A stretch of DNA of 64,000 nt from Siphonodentalium dalli. Lineage: Eukaryota > Mollusca > Scaphopoda > Gadilida > Siphonodentaliidae. The stretch lies in the NCBI GenBank assembly GCA_032622095.1, contig CP136069.1, positions 103,010,278 to 103,074,277 of the forward strand. The letters are read 5' to 3'. The position numbers and the translations under genes are program-made. The notes below the pieces were generated by a model. It was not told the origin of the DNA and did not search any database. It was given only the letters and a program-made list of their open reading frames with translations. Position 1 is the stretch's first letter; each line of letters begins with the position of its first letter. Shown in pieces: positions 32,966 to 42,515 of this stretch.

Positions 32966-33570
32966 CGTTGCTCAGTTTGATAGGCCCACAAACCTATGGC
33001 CTTCTGAAAAGCTTGTTGGCCCCAATAAAACCCGCAACCAAGACATACGCCGCCCTTGTAGAAACCCTCACCATCCAACTGAACCCTAAACCCTCCATAA
33101 TTGCTGAATGATGCAGGTTCAACAAGAGGGATCAGTTAGAAGGGGAGACAATTATGACTTTCATCGCCGAAATGCGCAAGCTAGCTGTGACCTGTGATTT
33201 TGGTGACAATTTGCAAACTACACTTCGCGATCGGTTTGTTTGTGGTCTGCGGCAAATGAATATTCAGAAACGTCTTTTGCAAGAATCAGAACTGTCATAA
33301 GCAAATGCTCAAAATAGCTGTTGCAATGGAGACGGCAGCAAAAGATGCCAGTGAATTGTCCGAGTTCCGGGGTTAGAGTCCAGAAAAGGACATTTCTGTG
33401 AATAAGTTTTCACACTCCAAATCTGCAGACCATCGTGACCGAGAACGTGACCGTGACTACAAACCAGCTTATTCGAAGCCACCGCCAACCTGTTACAGGT
33501 GTACGGGAGCATATTTTGCCAACAAAATGTCGTTATAAATACGCCGTTTGCAGCGTTTGCATGATCAAGG
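32966..33570 (+). pseudogene. Ty3/gypsy gag fragment
   Basis: Gag proteins form the particle that packages element RNA. Visible here: SLLAPIKPATKTYAALVETL from ~33015, a stop at ~33107, FNKRDQLEGETIMTFIAEM and a LRDRFVCGL stretch, then a stop at ~33298. In the next frame AMETAAKDASEL leads to the start of the nucleocapsid knuckle (CYRC, ~33490). The rest of the knuckle lies in the protease frame. Length and order fit invertebrate Ty3/gypsy Gag. Confidence 0.8.
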
Positions 33571-34118
33571 ACCACCCTGATTTTGCGTGTAGAAAGAAGC
33601 TAAATCCGAAACGTGTTGGTAAAGTTGAGGAAGAAGAAGTTGCTTCGGACGAGGAACTAATTCTACATGTAAAGGTCGCAAATGCTACAGCTAAATCGAG
33701 AGTCGATCCCATAATTTTGCGTCCTACAATCAATGGAACTGAGCTACCAATGGAGCTCGATACAGGAGCGTCTGTTTCTCTAATTTCAAGGCAAGATTTT
33801 GACCGTCAATTTCCAAGTATTGAACTCAAAAGCACGAATGTCGTTTTAAAAACATTTTCGGGCGAACGAATGAAACCGGATGGCAGAATTGATGTTCAGA
33901 CCAAATTGGAAGATCAGACTGCAAATGTTTCACTTTATGTCGTTCCAACAGCCGGCCCAGCACTGTTTGGTAGAGACTGGCTACAACATTTTCGACTTGA
34001 CTGGTGTGCGATAAAACAAGTATCTATCGGTACAGCGAGTTCAACTTCTTTGGACATTTTAATGTCTAAATACGAGCATGTTTTTTACGGACAAACTCGG
34101 AAAGTTAAAGGGTATTAA
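33528..34118 (+). pseudogene. Ty3/gypsy nucleocapsid knuckle and aspartic protease
   Basis: The frame is open from 33435, but homology starts at ~33528. The second half of the gag zinc region comes first (KCRYKYAVCSVCMIKDHPDF, then AC). A linker follows, then a retropepsin-like domain: PMELDTGASVSLIS with the catalytic Asp-Thr-Gly at 33759-33767, and ALFGRDWLQHF near its end. The protease would cut the Gag-Pol polyprotein. The protease segment itself is uninterrupted. The frame breaks at ~34080, in a T-run just before RT, and stops at 34118. Confidence 0.85.
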
Positions 34119-34545
34119 AGCCCATATATACATTGAAGAAGGGACGCAACCCAAATTTCACAAAGCACGACCAGTGCCATATTCGATTAAGCCTGGCGTT
34201 ATCAAAGCTCTTGAGCGCCTAGAGTCTGACGGCATTCTTACACCTGTAGACTACAGTGAATGGGCAGCTCCGATTGTTCCCATAGTGAAATCCAATGGTG
34301 AAATTAGAGTTTGCGGTGACTTCAAAGTGACAATAAATCCGGTCATGAAAGTTGAACAGTACCCATTGCCGAAGATTGAAGACATTTTCGCATCATTATC
34401 TGGTGGCGAAAAATTCAGCAAGATCGATCTGAACCGAGCGTTTACGCAAATGGAAGCTGATAACGAAACCAAAGAGCTGATGACTATCAATACCCCTAAA
34501 GGACTACTATCGCTGGAATCGTCTAGCATATGGCTGCTCGAGTAG
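34078..34545 (+). pseudogene. Ty3/gypsy reverse transcriptase, N-terminal half
   Basis: Numbered from 34078: HKARPVPYSIKP (28-39), the entry motif of Ty3/gypsy RT; WAAPIVPIVK (62-71); CGDFKVTINPV (79-89); YPLPKIEDIF (95-104); and KIDLNRAF with catalytic Asp at 117. At ~34508 the frame shifts by one, and a stop follows at 34543-34545. The Met at 34078 is not a native start; in the element this is part of a Pol polyprotein. Confidence 0.88.
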
Positions 34546-34682
34546 TCCAGCAATCTGGCAACGTGCCATGGACCAAGTACTTCAGAACGTCTCGTTCACC
34601 AAATGTGTCTGTGATGATATGATCATTAGTGGAAGAAATGACCATGCAGGAACACTTGGAAAACTTGGAACAGGTGCTTAAA
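34509..34682 (+). pseudogene. Ty3/gypsy RT catalytic segment in a second frame
   Basis: This frame has RLAYGCSSSPAIWQRAMDQV followed by the catalytic Asp-Asp box at 34610-34618. The box reads Cys-Asp-Asp instead of the usual Tyr-x-Asp-Asp type. The frame stops at ~34682 and homology continues in another frame. Confidence 0.8.
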
Positions 34683-34877
34683 CGTTTGAGTGACTATGGG
34701 TTAACTATTAATAAGTCGAAGTGTGCATTCTTCAAGAAGCGAATTAGTTACTGTGGTCATGAAATTGACAGAAATGGCCTTTACACTTCACCAAAAAAAG
34801 TGGAGGCAGTGAAAAATGTGCCACGCCCAGAAAATGTTTCTCAACTTCGATCATTTCTCGGTTTAATAAACTATTAA
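34629..34877 (+). pseudogene. Ty3/gypsy RT thumb in a third frame, truncated
   Basis: EHLENLEQVLKRLSDYGLTI and KCAFFKKRISYCGHEIDRNG precede PENVSQLRSFLGLINY, the usual link between palm and RNase H. The next expected residues are cut off by the stop at 34875-34877, where homology ends. The 5' half of this open frame is out of register with the element. Confidence 0.85.
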
Positions 34878-35034
34878 ACACATTTTGTTTAAGGATATTT
34901 ATGTCCGCTCAATCACAGATGCATAAATAAATCATTTATTGTGCACAACATAGAGAGGAAATTACTAAAACAAGAATCCCTTCAGTTTTCTTTAGTTTTT
35001 AAAATACAAGAACATAAAAAATGAATTTTTAACT

Positions 35035-35400
35035 GATTTTGAGAAATTGAGGCTCTGAAATTAGATACACTCCCAATTTTGGAGGCACATAACTCGAACA
35101 ATACTCAACGTATCTGAGAAAGGTTTTCTGTTCTGTGGTCAGGATTATGTAAGAAATGGATATACAAACGACATGCATTGTGGCATAAAGTTTTCTATAA
35201 ACATTCTTGAAAAGCCATAAATTGAGTAGTTTACCAAATTTCGACAAATTTATTTCACAAAATTCATTAATTTTGCCTTTCTTGATACTTTTTGAATTTT
35301 AGTATGTTGTTTGTGATGGGTTAATGTACTTATTCCAACTGAGAATCTTTGTGTTGCAAATAGTTTAAGGTGAAACCATAAGTGCACTGGACCATGAGGC
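35035..35400 (-). repeat. Inverted dispersed repeat, right copy
   Basis: Partner of 27690-28030 in opposite orientation. The best-conserved part is 35040-35335. A 72-codon open frame on the minus strand (35029-35247) has no recognisable domain. Confidence 0.7.
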
Positions 35401-36792
35401 AAGAGTATCAGTTTCCTTGAAGAAGACATTTATGGCTAAGAAACCTTGTTCACGGGGCGAATGTCGGCCTTTCGTTAGACACCAAAATGAGCCCTACGTG
35501 TGCTGTATTCCTGGAGATATCGGCAGATTGTCATTCTATTCCATATTACACCCCATTCCGCAGATTGTCATGTCCCTTCTGTTGAACAAATTACTGTTTT
35601 TATTGATAATCATTTTCGTTCTCAGTGAAACGAGTTGCACTTGATTTCTCTTAACTTCTTCTGAAGGGTCTTTGAACAATCCAGCAGTTGATGTTGGTGG
35701 GATACTGTTATGTATGCTACAAGCTCGAATAGTTCGGTGAAATTTGATAAATAGAGCATGGCTTCATTTGCTTGTCGCTAACTACACGTTATAGATCACA
35801 GCTTCGCGTCGTGAACTATACCCACCAACTGTGCACTATACCCGCATTGCCAATCCAAGCCATGCTTTATTTGTTAAATATACTAGCCGGTTATGCCTTG
35901 TAATAATGTGACACTGAATAATATGTTCTTTCGAAGATAGATGGTGTGTTAGTATGTATACATTAATTAATAGTGTAATTTAAAGTGCATGCGATCTTCT
36001 AACATGTGTAACTGATATTCTGCATTATACACGAAGCATCGTCTACACTAACTACATTGTTCAAGAAAATGAAAGGTTTTGTGTCTGAAAATGTTTAATT
36101 CCGGCAACAGTCAGATTTGTGGATCCGAATGTTCATTGCAAATTTGACATGAATGATTAATTTAGACATAGTCTATTCTATCGTACAAACAAAGAGATGT
36201 ACACAGTTATTAGCCGTGAGTTCGGCGACTTTTCATGCAGTTACGGATCCCTCGCTCTTTATGACAGAGAAAACAGAAATAAGGATTGAGAAAAGAGTAA
36301 TGTACTCGAAGAATGTGACCTAAATCTAATAGAATTATCCATAATTAATGATGGGGAGGAAGTAAAGGAGCTTACCTCCTCGCATGCTCCCATCTCAAAC
36401 ATCTGAGTGAGAGATAGCATTCGACGGTTTAATTCTTGGATAAAAAAATAATAATTCTGAGTAAAGGTGACAATAGTAAAAAACACCCATTATACATGCA
36501 AATATCATATACTAGCTGAAACAGACTCCCTTCAGGGAGCATTTATTCAGCGTCGGAGGGGGCCTGTGGTCCATGTGTGCGCTTATGTAAATATTCACAT
36601 ATTCTGAAATAAGCAAAGCCCATAGTGCACGTATACCCATTATTTTGTTGGATGGCGCGGGCCACATGCCAACAATGCTTTAATGTTCTAACCATATTAT
36701 GGCATGAGAACCGTTCATGTAGAAAACAAAATACAAAAAACACAGTCATGTCATTGGTGTAAACAGATTTAGCATATACATACACACATCAT
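35401..36792. other. No gene recognised
   Basis: Short open frames only. One at 35417-35644 has a hydrophobic C-terminal stretch but no homology that I recognise. Confidence 0.45.
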
Positions 36793-36814
36793 AATATATA
36801 TATATATATATATA
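36793..36814. repeat. (TA)n microsatellite
   Basis: About eleven uninterrupted TA units. Confidence 0.85.
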
Positions 36815-36860
36815 CATGTATGTAAATAAGATCTGGGTTCATCTGAGAATTATAATACAA

Positions 36861-37680
36861 TTAATTTATATAGTTGGGCTTATTCTGCTGTGATCCAACT
36901 TTAAGTATGTATCTGAGATACCCACACAGTTTATTTATAATTATTACATCAGAGGGCATCATCAATTTTTTTAAATTATAGGTATTTGACTGTTCAGTTA
37001 GTTGGGTTGGTAGAAATCTCCTCATCATGGAATTAATTACTGGGCATTCCATTATATTATGAAATTCGTCCCCGATTAACCATTTGTCGCACTGGGTACA
37101 AATTATCGCATCGGTTGCCGTGTCGTTCCATGGGCCGACTTCAATGGGCAAGTGGTGGCTCCTACATCGGAATTTTGCCAGAGTCGTTACATTTGAAGCG
37201 TTCAAAACAGACAGGTATTTTTCTGCGTCAAACTTTGTCTTTATAATACGATATATTCTACATTTACTCATCGATGAAATACTAGTTTGCCATGCTTGCT
37301 TATACTGGTTCTCCAAGGATTCTCGCACTATACTCTTAAGCTTGTCGTTAGTAGACTCGGTACTAATTACGAACTGGTTAACCCATACATGTGATAGTCC
37401 CGTGTCATAACAAAGTTGTCTAATATGCTCTATCCACGGGTGACTACGGCTCTCGTGCACATAGTTCGATAATAAATATTCATATAATATTTTGTTAATT
37501 TTATGTGTATCCGAAGAGGAAAAGTACCTGTCTCGCCATAAACCTTAACGCTTGGTGTACTTGGCTTCAGTCCTAATACATATTTCAGGAATTTTAGTTG
37601 TATCTTCTCTAACTTTTCTCTGTGCTGATATTCCCAAATTCACAACCATATAATAAAATTTTAGAAAAAAAGCTCAATTT
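36861..37680 (-). pseudogene. LINE ORF2 C-terminal fragment
   Basis: An open frame of 199 codons (37460-36861) has SHPWIEHIRQLCYDTGLSHV, LAKFRCRSHHLPIEVG and a zinc-knuckle-like C121-x2-C124-x9-H134-x4-C139 (numbered from the Met at 37460), as in the LINE at 4140-4706. Upstream, to ~37680, frameshifted pieces of the RT thumb continue (ILLYGCEFGN; KFLKYVLGLKPSTPSVKVYG; GTFPLRIH). The C-terminal domain is intact but the catalytic RT is missing, which fits 5' truncation. Confidence 0.85.
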
Positions 37681-37799
37681 GTAAATTCACCGGTATGTTC
37701 AGTGATATATAACGAGCGTACATCTGGTCTGCAAATAGGTTCATATTGAAGGAAAATATTCACATTTATTTGATTATGAAATAGGCCCAAGTGAGCTTA

Positions 37800-38285
37800 T
37801 TTTAATTTGTGTGTTTTTTTTATTTATTTAATTAATTTTTTTTAATTTATTATTTATTAAGCAAAATACGCCCCTGGGTTGGGCCAGGTTGCCTATAACA
37901 ATAATATGAACTGTGATATTTGAACACACAACATACGAATAATAATATCAATCATTTGACGTATTATACATTATATAATAATATGTATGTTCTGTCAGAT
38001 CTGCAGTCGAAAAACTTCCTGACTAGGTTGCAAATTTTCGCGAAATGTTGTGTAATGTCATTATCTAATATATGATTCAGTTGGTCCCATCTACTCATCA
38101 GTCGAAAATTAAGAAAACTTCCCTCCATTAGTTTTAGTTTGGAGGAAAAATGAGGCGAGTCAATTAAGATGTGGCTTTCATTTTCGTTGACATTGTCTTC
38201 ACAGAACGCACAGCCGTAATGGTAAAGATGTCTTCTTTGGTTGCATAATATATGTCTACTAGTCCAGGCACATTAGGTTTCACTA
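37800..38285 (-). pseudogene. Second LINE 3' fragment: ORF2 C-terminus and 3' UTR
   Basis: Without any Met start, the minus strand from ~38280 reads RHILCNQRRHLYHYGCAFCE, NENESHILIDSPHFSSKL and QHFAKICNLVRKFF, then a stop near 37965. This is the C-terminal LINE motif Cys-x2-Cys...His-x4-Cys with the last Cys changed to Ser. The 3' UTR includes CCCAGGGGCGTATTTTGC, AATAAATAATAAA and an A/T-rich tail at 37806-37855. It resembles the end of the LINE at 4790-4850 (CCCGCGTGGGTGTATTATG, then AATAAA). Confidence 0.75.
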
Positions 38286-38289
38286 GTGC

Positions 38290-38935
38290 AAAAAATCCCG
38301 GAAAGCTGAATTTTTCAGGGATTAATAAGAACATGTTTATGAACAACTTGGAAAAAGTCCCCTAGAATCAGAGTTGAGCTTTTTGAGATATCATGATTTT
38401 TCGCAATGGTGCAATTTCTGACGAAATTCCATTAGACCATATGCGAATACAGTCATATGTAGGCTAATTTGTGGACTCAATCTTCACACGTACCCGTCCA
38501 TCATGAAGCATGTGTCGATAGATATGCGTAATTGGTGCTAGAGCTTACTAACAGTCGATCTTCCATAATTGTGATGACATTTATTGGTGAAGAGAGCATA
38601 TAAATCGCATGTTGATTCAAAATTTTCCTAACAAAAGAGGGCGAGTAAAGATATTCAGACGACAATGAGCTAAAATATGAACCATTATACAAGAAGAGTG
38701 GTTAGTTCGGAACAGGAAAGTGATGAGATATGTCGAACCATTACCATCTTTAAGATTTTATAGACGGAAACATAACACTACCCCCTAAAACGTACCCCAT
38801 GGCTTTGAGTATCTGAAAGGCAAAATACCACATAATAGTTCTGGCGTTTGACGAAACAATTGATGAAACTTGGCACATAGGTTCCTTGTACACTATTAAT
38901 CATTTTCAGATGTATAGACGTCGCGGCAGGTCCGT
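38290..38935. other. No gene recognised
   Basis: AT-rich, with no motif supported. A diverged extra copy of the following ~170-bp repeat may lie near 38765-38940. Confidence 0.4.
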
Positions 38936-38939
38936 CCTT

Positions 38940-39398
38940 GACAACGGTTGCTAGGCAACTATCCCACATCGAAGAAATACAAATATGACTGATATTGTGG
39001 CAGTTTTAACAATCTAACCTACGTCATGCAGCATTTTTATGGTAAAAGTGATATTAGTTGTTGTTCGAGTATATCTGGCTGGAAAATTACCATAGTTCTT
39101 ACTTACAGGGGTGGTAACGGTTGCTAGGGACATACCCGAAATCGAAAAATGCCGAGCTGACTGATATTATGATAGTTTTGACAAACTAATATAAACTACG
39201 TCATTATCATTTTATGGTGAAACAATTATAATAGTTATTGTTAGTGTGGGTTCGACTTTAAAATTACTATATATTTCTGGTAACGGTTGCGTTGCTAGGG
39301 ACATACCAGACATCGAAAAATGCACACATGGCTGATATTATGGTAGTTTTAACAAACTAAACTACGTCATGTAACATTTTTATATGGAAAACAATTAT
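38940..39398. repeat. ~170-bp tandem repeat bordering the satellite
   Basis: AACGGTTGC(..)TAGG starts at 38943, 39116 and 39282 (spacings 173 and 166). Shared blocks are ACATC/ACCCGAAATCGAAAAATG, GCTGATATTATGGTAGTTTT and CTACGTCAT. The third copy runs straight into the first satellite hairpin at 39399. Confidence 0.8.
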
Positions 39399-40833
39399 TA
39401 TACTTCCATGGTGTAACCAAGGAAGTATATTGTTTTTCTACTGAGGTCGTTTTCCGTTTATTTCGAAATACTCAGAAACTGATTGCAGTAGGAACGCGAA
39501 ATCTCTAGCGAATGTAGGCATCGAAGGTTTACTAGATATAATGGTATCCGGATTTCCGCCCAATGTTTCTTGGCGGAGTTATGGCCCTTTTGCGATTATT
39601 TTTCATTGTTATTATTATTATACTTGACACTTTTGTAATCACTATTACTCGAAAAGTACAAGAAGTAGGACACCAAAACTTGGTAAGTAGGTTGGGGTAC
39701 ATGAGTTCTAACCATATGGCCCATAACGATTTTGTCCGCGCTTTCACCGAGGAGTTATCTCCCTTTATTTGAAAAAATGTCATTTTATTATCTCGGAAAT
39801 TATAAGAAGCAGAGCATCGAAAATTAGACCGTATGCACATCCCGATATGCACTACTGCCCACGGGCATAAAAACTTGTGTCCGCGCTTTCCCTGAAGAGT
39901 TACCGCCCATAGTTGGCAAACCTCTATTTTATTGTACTCTGTTGTCCTCCCGTATTATTCCAGATAACTGCATTTGGTTTTTATAGTCGTATTGACCGTT
40001 GTCAGCTTAGTCCAAGGAAGAAAATTTGACAGGGTTGGACATATATTTTTTACAATAGGATGGGGGTGCCAAATTAAAAAAAAAAATTCGTTACGAAACT
40101 CGTCTATTTATGTGTATGGCTTGACTGTGTAAAGCTGATCAAATACCGCGAAAGATTTTTGAAATCTGAGTAGAAATACCAGAGTTGTGGGCCCTCAAAT
40201 TTTTTTTTTGGGGGACAATCGGGTTGTCGCCCTATCTCCTTTAAAACGGACAATCATTGCAAATAGTGACACGCTTCTAAGTATCCAGACTAACTAGTGC
40301 TCGGTGTGAGCCAAATTTTGCCAGTGTCGGTTCAGTATTGTGGTTCTGGGGAGGGGTGGTTTATGGTTCCATATTTTATTTAGTCTCCGAATCAGATGAA
40401 ACTTGGAATATAACATCTACCCTACAAACTTATCACGACGCTGAAAACAGATCTCAGATCCGTTGGAAAATGGCGGAGATTTGGACCCTCAAAGTTTGAA
40501 CTTGGGCCCATATGCTTTCCAATAACCGAAATGTTTTTCGTCTCCGATTCAGATGAAATGCATTCCATACAATATATGTGAGCAGCAGATCACAAAACTG
40601 AAAACAATTTTTAAATCCATTAGAAAATAACGGAGTTACGGGTCTTCAAAATTCGCATTTTGAGCCTGGGTTGACAATTTCCCAATCCCGTCACCCAATT
40701 TCGAGGCAGGGGTGGGGTCACTTGCAATCACTTGAGATCAACATAAACATGGTAAGGACGTGATATAATCATCCTACTTCCTATTTTCCGTCCCTAAACT
40801 ACGATGTTTTCAGCTCAAGATTCGCCCTATTAT
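39399..40833 (+). repeat. Satellite monomer 1, 1435-bp type
   Basis: Starts with the hairpin TATACTTCCATGGT-GTA-ACCAAGGAAGTATA. Lacks the 294-bp internal duplication of the later units. Contains several 'GGAGTTA(C/T)...CCC' landmarks. Differs at many sites from the later 1731-bp units, so it is an older edge copy. Confidence 0.9.
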
Positions 40834-42267
40834 TATACTTCCATGGTGTAACCAAGGAAGTATATTGTTTTTCTACTGAGGTCGTTTTCCGTTTATTTCG
40901 AAATACTCAGAAACTGATTGCAGTAGGAACGCGAAATCTCTAGCGAATGTAGGCATCGAAGGTTTACTAGATATAATGGTATCCGGATTTCCGCCCAATG
41001 TTTCTTGGCGGAGTTATGGCCCTTTTGCGATTATTTTTCATTGTTATTATTATTATACTTGACACTTTTGTAATCACTATTACTCGAAAAGTACAAGAAG
41101 TAGGACACCAAAACTTGGTAAGTAGGTTGGGGTACATGAGTTCTAACCATATGGCCCATAACGATTTTGTCCGCGCTTTCACCGAGGAGTTATCTCCCTT
41201 TATTTGAAAAAATGTCATTTTATTATCTCGGAAATTATAAGAAGCAGAGCATCGAAAATTAGACCGTATGCACATCTCGATATGCACTACTGCCCACGGG
41301 CATAAAAACTTGTGTCCGCGCTTTCCCTGAAGAGTTACCGCCCATAGTTGGCAAACCTCTATTTTATTGTACTCTGTTGTCCTCCCGTATTATTCCAGAA
41401 TACTGCATTTGGTTTTTGTAGTCGTATTGACCGTTGTCAGCTTAGTCCAAGGAAGAAAATTTGACAGGGTTGGACATATATTTTTACACTGGGGTGGGGG
41501 GCAAAATTTTCGAATTTTTTTTTTTTCATTAACATTTATCTATTTAAGTATATAGATTCCCTGAACGAAAACAAACCCATATCGGAAAAGATTTTGGAAA
41601 TCCGAGATGAAATGCAAGGGTAACGGGCCCTCAAAGTTTGAAATTTGGTCCCATGTGCTTGTCATCACATCTCCTCCGAAGATGTCAAACTTTGGATGTA
41701 ATCTGATACGCCAATGCGTGCGGTCTGAAGAGAGCACGCGATGGGCCAACTTTTGCCAGTGTCGGTTCAGTGTTGTGGGTCAGGGGAGGGTGGTCCGGGG
41801 TACCAAAATTTATTTCGTCTCCGAATCATATGAAACTTGATATATAACATCTACCATACACGTTGATCATAAAACTGAAAACAGATTGTAAATCCGTTAA
41901 AAAATGGCGGAGATTTGGGCCCTCAAACTTTGAATGTGGGCCCGTATTCTTTCCAATAAACAAAATGTTATTCGTCTCTGAATCAGACAAAATTTATAAC
42001 AAATAATCAATGTAAGTAGCTGATCACAATACTCAAAACAATTTTTAAATCCATTGGAAAATAACGGAGTTACGGGCTCTCAAAATTCGCATTTTGGGCC
42101 GGGTTTGACAATTTCCCAATCACGTCACCCAATTTCGAGGCAGGGGTGGGGTCACTTCCAAACACTTGAGATCAACCTACACATGTTAAGGGAAAGACAT
42201 AATCATCCTACTTCATATTTTCCGTCCCTTAACTGCGATTTTTTCAGCTCAAGATTTGCCCTATTAT
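40834..42267 (+). repeat. Satellite monomer 2, 1434-bp type
   Basis: Same hairpin start. Its first ~640 bases are nearly identical to monomer 1, while the later part is closer to the 1731-bp units (for example GGTGGTCCGGGGTACC). This mosaic pattern suggests exchange between array members. Confidence 0.88.
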
Positions 42268-42484
42268 TATACTTCCATGGTGTAACCAAGGAAGTATATT
42301 GTTTTTCTACTGAGGTCGTTTTCCGTTTATTTCGAAATACTCAGAAACTAATTGCAATAGGAACGCGAAATCTCTAGCGAATGTAGGCATCGAAGGTTTA
42401 CTAAATATAATGGTATCACGATTTCCGCCCAATGTTTCTTGGCGGAGTTATGGCCCTTTTTTGATTATTTTTCATTGTTATTAT
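42268..42484 (+). repeat. Truncated 217-bp satellite monomer
   Basis: Has the hairpin and the first ~217 bases of the monomer. It then passes from TTATTATTATACTT straight into the next hairpin. In full monomers the same TTATTATTATACTT occurs at this internal position followed by GACAC, so the deletion probably arose by recombination between these short identities. Confidence 0.88.
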
Positions 42485-42515
42485 TATACTTCCATGGTGT
42501 AACCAAGGAAGTATA
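42485..42515 (+). repeat. Unit-start hairpin (first of the 1731-bp array)
   Basis: TATACTTCCATGGT and ACCAAGGAAGTATA pair over 14 positions with one mismatch and a GTA loop. The same hairpin starts every unit listed for the array, and also the monomers at 39399, 40834 and 42268. Confidence 0.9.

Larger units (their letters stand above)
32963..34877 (+). mobile_element. Truncated Ty3/gypsy LTR retrotransposon remnant
   Basis: Gag, protease and the first two thirds of reverse transcriptase follow in the standard Ty3/gypsy order, broken by several stops and frameshifts. RNase H, integrase and LTRs are not seen. Homology ends at 34877 in the RT thumb (SFLGLINY), where the sequence turns AT-rich. 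The left edge falls at a small hairpin. It is a decayed fragment. Confidence 0.88.

Noticed and set aside
36259-36785. Minus-strand frames of 75-80 codons
   Set aside because: No domain, signal or neighbour supports them as genes.
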